From Nothopassalora personata (Eukaryota > Ascomycota > Dothideomycetes > Mycosphaerellales > Mycosphaerellaceae): DNA of 64,000 nucleotides. The translations under genes and the position numbers were made by a program. The stretch covers positions 434,001 through 498,000 of the forward strand of contig CM066287.1 in the NCBI GenBank assembly GCA_033816765.1, in the 5' to 3' direction. Below the pieces are notes generated by a model. It was not told the origin of the DNA, did not search any database, and saw only the letters and a list, made by a program, of their open reading frames with translations. Shown one piece after another: positions 58,000 to 64,000 of the stretch. Each line of letters opens with the position of its first letter. Position 1 is the stretch's first letter.

Positions 58000-58230
58000 T
58001 AAATAAGGTAGAACTCTCTTAGTTTTAGGGGTAGTAGCCTACTTTATAGATTATTAGACTACTCTCGATAAGGGCTTTTAAATATAGTATGTTTTGTAAT
58101 AAAACGGTCCGTATTCGTAGTTCGAGAGAGGTATATAAAGCTTTTTATTATCTCCTTAGACGTAGAGTACGGTTAATAGTCTTTCTAATAATTTCTAGCT
58201 TTCTTCTTCTAGCGAGACGGTACTATCTAT
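58000..58230. other. junction of LINE 5' end and gypsy remnant, no gene
   Basis: RIP-like sequence in which neither LINE nor gypsy homology can be assigned with confidence. No reading frame. Confidence 0.4.
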
Positions 58231-58291
58231 AGCTTAACCGTCTTCTTCTTAAGGGATATAAGTTTATAAGTTTCCCCTATTTTTATTAATT

Positions 58292-58415
58292 AGCTAGGTA
58301 GCTTAGTAGTAGAGCGTAGGGTGATAGCCTACGTATCTATAAATTTGCCTTCGCCCTTAGGTAATAGTTTATAGGTAGTATCCCTAAGGTCCTAGGTTTA
58401 ATTCCCGTCCTAGCT
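58292..58415 (+). tRNA. tRNA-like sequence antisense to the deleted gypsy copy
   Basis: 124 nt, like 40133-40256. Acceptor strands AGCTAGG and CCTAGCT pair perfectly over 7 bp; D arm GCTT...GAGC. The T arm is degraded (GGTTTAATTCCCG, B box CpG lost). About 50 intron-like bases lie between the D and T arms. Confidence 0.45.
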
Positions 58416-59456
58416 ATTCTAGTACGGAAAACTAATATACTCGTATATATTAGCTTTTCCGTATTGCCCTTTTATTTATATATTTCTAGACCCTCTATTA
58501 ATAGTTTTATAGGTTCTCTTTTAGTTCTTAGGTATTTTCTAAATTATTATATCCTTTCTACTTAATAAGGTATTGCTAACCCTTTTTATCTACGATTCTT
58601 CTAACTTTAAGTTCGTTTTCTACTTCTAGCTTAAAATAGAAGCTCTCCTAGTAAGGTGTTTTAGCGTCCGCTAGTTCTAACTTAGAGATATAGAATACTA
58701 GATAAGTTGTTAGTGTTACTCTCTCCTTCGGAGGAAGCTTCTTTACTTAATTCTTCCGGATTCTAATCTTCCTTAATAGTATCTAGTCCGGTAGTTCCTT
58801 AACTTTCTTTCTATAGTTCTAGTAACTACAATCCGTTCTATTCTAGGTCTTAGTTTTCCTTATTATCTTTGTTGTTATTAAAATAGGATTTATTAATATT
58901 TACTCCTCGAAGCGTAGCATTTTACCTATACGTCGCTTCTAGGGTTTCTCGCGGTTACTAAGGCTAATACCCTACGTCTAAGTTCGCGACGTAGTAAACT
59001 TAATTGAACTCTTAGTAATAGAATTGCTAATAAAGGCTTCTATAACTATTTTAAGATTTAGACTTAATCTCGTAGTCGACTCTTTATACTATTATATTAA
59101 ACTATCGTAGGTAGTTCTCGTAGCTACAGTATCCTCCTCGTCCTTATAAGGGGTCTAGGAGAGGTTTATTACTCTCGTTACTAACTCTCTCCGCTACTCC
59201 TCGAGTATAGTCGGTATTACCTAGTAATCTAACGCTACTCTAAGTTTACTAGTTCCTTATTATATTATATTAAACTGTTTACGGCGTACTATACTCTTAC
59301 CGTAGTAGTCTCTTACTATATAGCCTTCCTTACTATAGGTATAGTAGGTAATACTTTCTTTTAAACTCCTAGGCTTAAATTTGCCCCTATTCCTAATCTT
59401 ACGACCTTTCTCGGTAACGTCGAGCTCTGTTAGCTATAGTCTATAGTATAGTATAT

Positions 59457-60225
59457 ATTGATTGATTATTCCATTAACGTGCTATTTGAGTCAAAGACTA
59501 TGCAACACGGGTCTCGAGAACGAGACCAAAATTTGAGATTTGAGAGAAGGAGAAAAGCCCCGTCGTACCCCGGACGTAAAAACTCCTTAAAAGATGCGAG
59601 CAACGCTCGCTATTCGAACCGTAAATCGAATATATTGCGGCGTAGTACGCGCGTACCCGGTAGTCGTGTCTTGTCGAGAATTGCGGTTTGTCGCCTTGCC
59701 CCGGGCGAGACAAGTTTTGCGCCCGTGTCTCGTTCTTGTTTTAAAAAGCCAAGCCGGCCGTACCCGTACGCACCGAGCAAAATCCCAAGAAACACCCGTT
59801 GCCTCTGTTTCAATCCAGTCGCGTTCTCCGGTCTCGAGTGTAGCTCCTCGGTCGCAGTGGCCTCGCTGTCGTCCCCCCCTCGGCCTCTCTTGGTTCCAGC
59901 CGTGCAGTATACGTGGTTTGCGCCCCTAAACGCCTCTCTTGGTTCCAGCCGGCAGTTTACGTGGTTTGCCGGGACGACAGGTAGACAGCGCCTTCGTTGT
60001 TCGAGCGACGTGTACGCTATGTACGTCGCTTTCCCTTCTCGCAGTTCCGGAGTTCTTGTTTGTAGATTTTGAGCGTATCTCGTTCGTTCGGTTCGTCCGA
60101 CCTGTCTTTTCTTGTTTCGAGTCGAGTAGGCTTGTATTTTTCGAGAGAGAGAGTCTTAGTTTCTCTTCGTCGTAACGAAGATACTTACGTCGTCCGCCGC
60201 GTGAAGGCGCTCTCTATAGGACGAC
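59457..60225 (-). mobile_element. SINE-like element, full copy 3 (unmutated, inverted)
   Basis: 769 bp on the minus strand, 5' end GTCGTCCTATAG at 60225 and tail AATCAATCAAT at 59457. Perfect 13-bp target duplication TAGTATAGTATAT at 59444-59456 and 60226-60238. Almost identical to copies 1 and 2, and like copy 2 it has the duplicated CTCAAAT. Confidence 0.92.
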
Positions 60226-60987
60226 TAGTATAGTATATAGTTCTTTAGCTTATTATTATCGTAAGTATTATTAAAGCCTCTATTATTTTAGTTATCGTAG
60301 CCTAGTATAGATCCGGCTCTTCCGGATACCTTAGAGTTATATTATCGTTCTAGAGCTCTCTTATAGAGCTTATTATTAAGATCGATTATAACTCTAACTA
60401 GGTTACCTAAGCTATTAATCTTCTAACCGTCCCTTATTAACTTGTTCTTAACTTACTCCTTTAGTTCTCTTTAATATATAACTTAAAGTACTTTATTATC
60501 CTAATTGGTAAGTTACGCGTATTCCTAGAATTTAGTAGTATATTTAGCTATAGACATCTTCTAGGTTAAGTACTAAATAATATAAACAGTAGTAGTAATC
60601 TCGTTAGAGATCCTAAAGACGTTTCTTATAGTATACTTAAGGTAATTATAAGACTTAAAGATTCTATCGGTATTATCTTCTCCCTTACTATCTAGGTACT
60701 TCCTAAGAAATAGTCTAACCTAATACTATACTCGTCCTTAAATAAAGGTAGTAGTAAAGATTTTGTTAAGGTTATTAGCTATTAGATTAAATATAAAGTA
60801 TATATCTAGCTAAGTAGCCTAAGTATCAAATTTATCTCGATTGCTATTATAGAAATCTAGCTTACTAATCCTAAGGGTATCGTTATCTATATAAGTAGCT
60901 AAGGCATTAATAGTATCGTTTATAGTCTAAGGTCATTAAGCTCTACTTACTTTATTAGGGGTAGGTATTCCCCGTTTACTCTATTAG

Positions 60988-61376
60988 TGTTACGGTTCGG
61001 AACGGAAACAGCATAAGAAGACTTCATTGGACGAGCAGACGAGCAGACGAGCAGACGAGCAGACGAGCAGACGAGCAGACGAGCAGACGAGCAGACGAGC
61101 AGACGAGCAGACGAGCAGACGAGCAGACGAGCAGACGAGCAGACGAGCAGTCGAGCAGTCGAGCAGACGAGCAGACGAGCAGACGAGCAGACGAGCAGCA
61201 CGCCGAGGCATGGCACTATATAGACGACGCTTCTTTACGAGTAGATAGGAGCCTCGTGCTCAACTCATTTTAAGTATACACCATATACTGTTTGGAACCA
61301 CTACCTTCATAACTGATTGAGACATCCCTGCAAAGATCCAAGCCCGAGTTGTGATAACGTACAGCGGTTCCTAACA
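60988..61376 (+). repeat. unmutated solo LTR with 8-bp minisatellite
   Basis: TGTTACGG...CCTAACA, 389 bp, target duplication ATTAG at 60983-60987 and 61377-61381. From about 61201 it matches the Gag-only element's LTR (GGCATGGCACTATATAGACG onward), but its U3 is replaced by a GACGAGCA array. No RIP. Confidence 0.92.
61030..61198 (+). repeat. 8-bp minisatellite (GACGAGCA)n, about 21 units
   Basis: Near-perfect head-to-tail array, with two units starting TCGAGCA. It keeps all six frames open, which creates apparent ORFs of 73-89 codons on both strands that are not genes. Confidence 0.97.
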
Positions 61377-61408
61377 ATTAGTCCCCTATTATAAAGGGCA
61401 TTTAAAGC

Positions 61409-61772
61409 TACTAGGTTTAGTATAACCTAATAATATTATAAGTTAAGAAGATAAGCTTAATTGGGTTTATTCTTAGGCCGATAAGAAGTCGAGGGAGAGT
61501 AATAAAGTAGTAGTTGTCTTAGTCTTATAAAAACTTAAGAAATAATATAGTAGAGGTAAGGTTTTAGTATATTCTAAATAGTAATATTAAATAGTAAGTT
61601 AAACGTATTAAAACTATTAGGAATTCTTAGCGTTCCTAAATATAAAGAAGATAGTATTGCTATACTCGTAGATTACTAAGTCGCTAGTAAGCGAGTAATT
61701 GCATCTAGCGTAGGTAACTATTCGCGTCTAATAGTTAGCTATAGTTATATAGTCTAGACTAAACTATAATTA
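61409..61772 (-). repeat. 5' LTR of the deleted gypsy copy
   Basis: About 364 bp, TACTAGG...ACTATAATTA, RIP-mutated termini. Only one U3 hairpin unit remains (about 61672-61700). Confidence 0.7.
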
Positions 61773-61990
61773 GTCTACGTACTTATAACCGCGATAAACG
61801 TATTTAGAATACCGGAGTTAAAAGCTACTCTCTATAGAGATATAGGAAAGGCCGTTTAAAAAATAATAATTATAAGTAAGATTAACGGGACGCCCGTATT
61901 CGTTAATTTCCTTCGTAAGATAAGGACAATTCTTAGAGGAAGAAGAAGATATTATTATTTATATAAGAAGAGGGGATAAGATATTATCTT
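61773..61990 (+). mobile_element. fragment of a further gypsy copy (antisense ORF end)
   Basis: On the minus strand it reads the N-terminus of the antisense Cys-rich ORF family (Ser run, then LTKEINEYGRPVNLTYNYYF), RIP-decayed. This fixes the parent element on the plus strand, truncated before its 3' LTR. The repeat island ends here; about 61990 the composition jumps to GC-rich host sequence. Confidence 0.6.
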
Positions 61991-62000
61991 ATATAACTTT

Positions 62001-62106
62001 CCCGCGGACATCTCCACTCCGAGGCATTCCGCAGTCGTGTAGGACAGAAATTCCCCGCGGAGGTCTCCACTCCGATCAATTCCGAAGTCGTTCAGGACAT
62101 TCTCTT
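62001..62106 (+). promoter_or_regulatory. 53-bp promoter duplication with paired CGG-N11-CCG sites
   Basis: Two tandem 53-bp units, about 75% identical. Each holds CGG-N11-CCG (62005-62021 and 62058-62074), the inverted half-site layout bound by dimeric Zn2Cys6 factors, with the spacer and both half-sites conserved. The first unit also contains CCGAGG (62019-62024), the reverse complement of CCTCGG, known as the core site of the fatty-acid regulators FarA/FarB in Aspergillus. That suits a peroxisomal acyl-CoA synthetase gene 180 bp downstream, but regulation is inferred. Confidence 0.5.
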
Positions 62107-62113
62107 GATATCA

Positions 62114-62161
62114 ATGGCGACATCGCCCAGTGCACGAAACGCCTATCTCTATTGCCCGTAG
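62114..62161 (+). other. possible 15-codon upstream ORF
   Basis: ATG GCG ACA ... TAG, 15 codons, 123 bases before the main start. It matters only if transcription starts upstream of the CT tract at 62199-62280, which is uncertain. Confidence 0.25.
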
Positions 62162-62198
62162 ACACAGCCATCCCAGTGCAATAGTAGGTCTGCCACCT

Positions 62199-62280
62199 CT
62201 TTCACTCTCTCTCTCTCTCTCTCTCTCTCTATCGCTCACTCTCCCTATCCCTCTCTCTCTCTCTCCCTCTCTTCTCTCTT
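62199..62280 (+). promoter_or_regulatory. CT-rich core promoter/leader
   Basis: An almost pure CT tract directly upstream of the start codon, with CACAATG as start context. Pyrimidine tracts of this kind sit at or just before transcription starts in many filamentous fungal genes. Confidence 0.6.
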
Positions 62281-62284
62281 CACA

Positions 62285-63859
62285 ATGCCCGCATTCCTCG
62301 AAGGCGGCAGCGTGGCCACTCTGTCCAACGCCTTTTCTTCCACCTCGACCGCGACCGCCATTGTCATTCCTGGATCGCCTGCCCTCGACATCTCCTACCA
62401 GCAGCTCTACGCCGATGTCCTGTCCTTCCAGCAGAAGCTCGCCAAGCTGGGTGTCACGGCAGGATCCGCCGTCTCGATCGCCCTCCCAAACAGCTACCCA
62501 TTTATCGTCGCCTTCCTCGCCGCGTCATGGCAGCGCGGCATTGCAGCGCCATTGAACCCCGCATACAAGCAGAGCGAGTTCGAGTTCTACATCGATGATC
62601 TGTCATCCGCGTTGGTGCTCGTCCCGCAAGGTCAGGCAGATGGACCCGCGGTAAAAGCAGCGAAACGATACAACGCCGCCGTGGCAGAGTGCTATCTTGA
62701 CCCACGCACGAAAGAGGTGATTCTCGACATCAAGGACACTGGCAAGCTCTCGGGCCAAGGCAACAAGGCAGTGGCACGTCCACAGCCTGAAGATACCGCC
62801 CTCGTCCTCCACACCTCTGGCACGACAGGTCGTCCCAAAGCAGTCCCTCTCTCCCACCGCAACCTGACCAGAACAATGCTCAACATCAAAAACACGTACC
62901 AGCTCTCCGCCAAAGACCGCACAATGCTCGTCATGCCCCTCTTCCACGTCCACGGCCTCCTCGCCGCCTTCCTTGCGCCTCTCGCATCCGGCGGTAGCGT
63001 CATCGTCCCAGGCGCATTCTCAGCCACAACCTTCTGGCCGCAGTTCGTCAAGCACGGCGCCACCTGGTACACCGCCGTCCCCACAATCCACCAAATCCTC
63101 CTCAAGAATCCCCAACACTGGCCCAAGCCACTTCCCAAGATACGCTTCATCCGCAGCTGCAGTTCTCCCTTGTCAACGAAAGCATTCCACGATCTCGAAG
63201 CAGCTTTTAAAGCACCTGTGCTGGAGGCATACGCCATGACCGAAGCCGCGCATCAAATGACCTCAAACCCGTTCCCGCCTGCGAAGAGAAAGCCAGGCAG
63301 TGTTGGCTTGGGTCAGGGTGTGGAAGTCAAGATCTTGGATCAAGAAGGGAACGAAGTCGCACAAGGAACGGAGGGAGAAATCAGTATCCGCGGCGAGAAT
63401 GTTACGAAAGGATACATCAACAACGATAAAGCCAACGCGGAAGCATTCACTTCTACTAGATTCTTCAGGACAGGAGACCAAGGCAAGAAAGACGAGGATG
63501 GATATGTCATCATCACTGGACGGATCAAAGAGTTGATCAACAAGGGAGGAGAGAAGATATCGCCAATCGAACTGGACAATGTCCTTGCGCAGCATCCTCT
63601 GGTGGCCGAAGCAGTCTCCTTCGCAATTCCCGATGAGATGCTAGGGCAGGAGGTCGCAGTAGCTGTGGTACCCAAGGACGGACAAATTGTGAAAGAGGAG
63701 GAAGTGAAGGCATACATGCGTGAGAAAGTCGCCAAGTTCAAAGTACCGAAGAGGGTCTTCTTCACGAAGATTATGCCCAAGACGGCGACAGGAAAAATTC
63801 AGAGGCGGATGGTGGCCGAGGAGATGTTGAAGCAGGATGCGCCGAAGTCCAAGCTCTGA
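62285..63859 (+). CDS. peroxisomal AMP-dependent acyl-CoA synthetase (Pcs60/oxalyl-CoA synthetase type)
   Basis: 524 residues, no intron, start in good context (CACAATGCC). Adenylate-forming enzyme: activates a carboxylic acid with ATP to the acyl-AMP and transfers it to CoA. ATP-binding loop HTSGTTGRPKAVPLSHRN (about 175-192), adenine/acid motif AYAMTEAAHQM (about 314-324), GDQGKKDEDGYVIITGRIKE with the ribose-binding Asp (about 396-415), hinge and NKGGEKISP, and the C-terminal catalytic Lys in PKTATGKIQRR (about 497-507). It ends in SKL, the canonical type 1 peroxisomal signal. Length and ending match yeast Pcs60/Fat2 and plant AAE3 oxalyl-CoA synthetases. Oxalate or a medium/long-chain acid is the likely substrate, but specificity cannot be read here. 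It is the only clear host gene, next to a repeat island. Confidence 0.93.
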   Translation: MPAFLEGGSVATLSNAFSSTSTATAIVIPGSPALDISYQQLYADVLSFQQKLAKLGVTAGSAVSIALPNSYPFIVAFLAASWQRGIAAPLNPAYKQSEFEFYIDDLSSALVLVPQGQADGPAVKAAKRYNAAVAECYLDPRTKEVILDIKDTGKLSGQGNKAVARPQPEDTALVLHTSGTTGRPKAVPLSHRNLTRTMLNIKNTYQLSAKDRTMLVMPLFHVHGLLAAFLAPLASGGSVIVPGAFSATTFWPQFVKHGATWYTAVPTIHQILLKNPQHWPKPLPKIRFIRSCSSPLSTKAFHDLEAAFKAPVLEAYAMTEAAHQMTSNPFPPAKRKPGSVGLGQGVEVKILDQEGNEVAQGTEGEISIRGENVTKGYINNDKANAEAFTSTRFFRTGDQGKKDEDGYVIITGRIKELINKGGEKISPIELDNVLAQHPLVAEAVSFAIPDEMLGQEVAVAVVPKDGQIVKEEEVKAYMREKVAKFKVPKRVFFTKIMPKTATGKIQRRMVAEEMLKQDAPKSKL

Positions 63860-64000
63860 GGTATACTCTCGATGGAGAGATGTGTAGACTATTGCAGCTA
63901 TACATCATCACTCATGAGCAATGAACATGTCCGGAGAGACCACCGCTCGGGCTGCACGTGCAACGTCTCGTCACCTTCATAGTTTCGATCTCGCCTGCGA
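63860..64000 (+). other. 3' flank of the acyl-CoA synthetase gene
   Basis: Presumed 3' untranslated region. No AATAAA is seen and no further gene begins before the window ends. Confidence 0.5.

Larger units (their letters stand above)
51780..58000 (-). mobile_element. Tad1-like LINE, RIP-decayed
   Basis: Minus-strand non-LTR retrotransposon in the order ORF1 (about 57400-56200), endonuclease (about 56150-55250), RT (about 54900-53900), C-terminal region, then an apparent 3' untranslated part left of the SINE-like insertion (51780-52058). Endonuclease and RT motifs are legible although stops abound. The 5' end is placed only roughly near 58000, and the 3' end is uncertain. Confidence 0.75.
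58230..61772 (-). mobile_element. chromodomain gypsy element, internally deleted copy
   Basis: Reading leftwards from the 5' LTR (61409-61772) come gag-like sequence (to about 58716), then an abrupt jump into the chromodomain/pol end (58540-58715) and the antisense tRNA-like sequence (58292-58415). Compared with copy C, the stretch from the start of protease to integrase (about 6 kb including insertions) is missing, with the junction near 58712. The copy holds a SINE-like insertion (59457-60225) and a solo LTR (60988-61376). RIP-decayed. Confidence 0.75.

Noticed and set aside
60947..61248. 73-89 codon repetitive frames on both strands of the solo LTR
   Set aside because: Produced by the (GACGAGCA)n array, whose 24-bp frame period contains no stop on either strand.
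62130..62555. 141-codon frame overlapping the start of the synthetase gene
   Set aside because: Pro/Ser-rich shadow of the CT tract and of GC-rich coding sequence in another frame; it begins at a GTG, not an ATG.

Overview
This window looks like a chromosome arm of a filamentous ascomycete (Pezizomycotina, plausibly a Dothideomycete). It has an intron-less, GC-rich, peroxisome-targeted acyl-CoA synthetase gene, short introns with GT...ACTAAT...TAG signals, CT-rich core promoters, and above all a transposon graveyard mutated by repeat-induced point mutation (RIP). In the graveyard CpA/TpG is almost absent, TpA is in excess, CpG is kept, and stop codons fall where related retroelements have Trp or Gln. 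About 62 of the 64 kb is mobile DNA; one ordinary host gene sits at the right end.

Layout. 1-5108: Ty1/copia element (minus), cut by the window edge. 5109-7870: Ty3/gypsy pol fragment (plus). 8011-12901: element with near-palindromic terminal inverted repeats and an unrecognised ORF, split by an unmutated solo LTR. 12985-18218: 3' part of a chromodomain gypsy element. 18219-20114: second copia fragment (minus). 20115-21112 and 21113-24616: two further pieces of the same gypsy superfamily. 24617-30045: a GC-rich LTR-like scar, then two decayed unrecognised ORFs. 30240-31975: a 1.7-kb tract with almost no G on the plus strand. 31976-39054 and 48778-51780: an AT-rich unit with a nearly open OrsD-domain/RecQ-like helicase gene, a small ORF, and a coiled-coil gene with two introns. 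It is split by a full gypsy element (39055-48772), which itself hosts an unmutated Gag-only LTR retrotransposon (43406-45895). 51780-58000: Tad1-like LINE (minus). 58230-61990: deleted gypsy copy and fragments. 62001-64000: host promoter and the acyl-CoA synthetase gene.

Three threads tie the window together. First, a roughly 770-bp SINE-like element with (AATC)n tail and 11-13 bp target duplications occurs in three near-identical unmutated copies, one 5'-truncated copy and two RIP-decayed copies. Second, the gypsy family carries an antisense cassette between pol and the 3' LTR: a Cys-rich coiled-coil ORF and a tRNA-like sequence. The Gag-only element keeps an intact, homologous antisense ORF. 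Third, unmutated insertions nested in heavily mutated ones give a clear time order and suggest that RIP has not acted since the youngest wave.

All family calls come from reading motifs by eye. No database search was possible, so novelty is unproven. In RIP-decayed regions the boundaries are approximate unless a target duplication is quoted.
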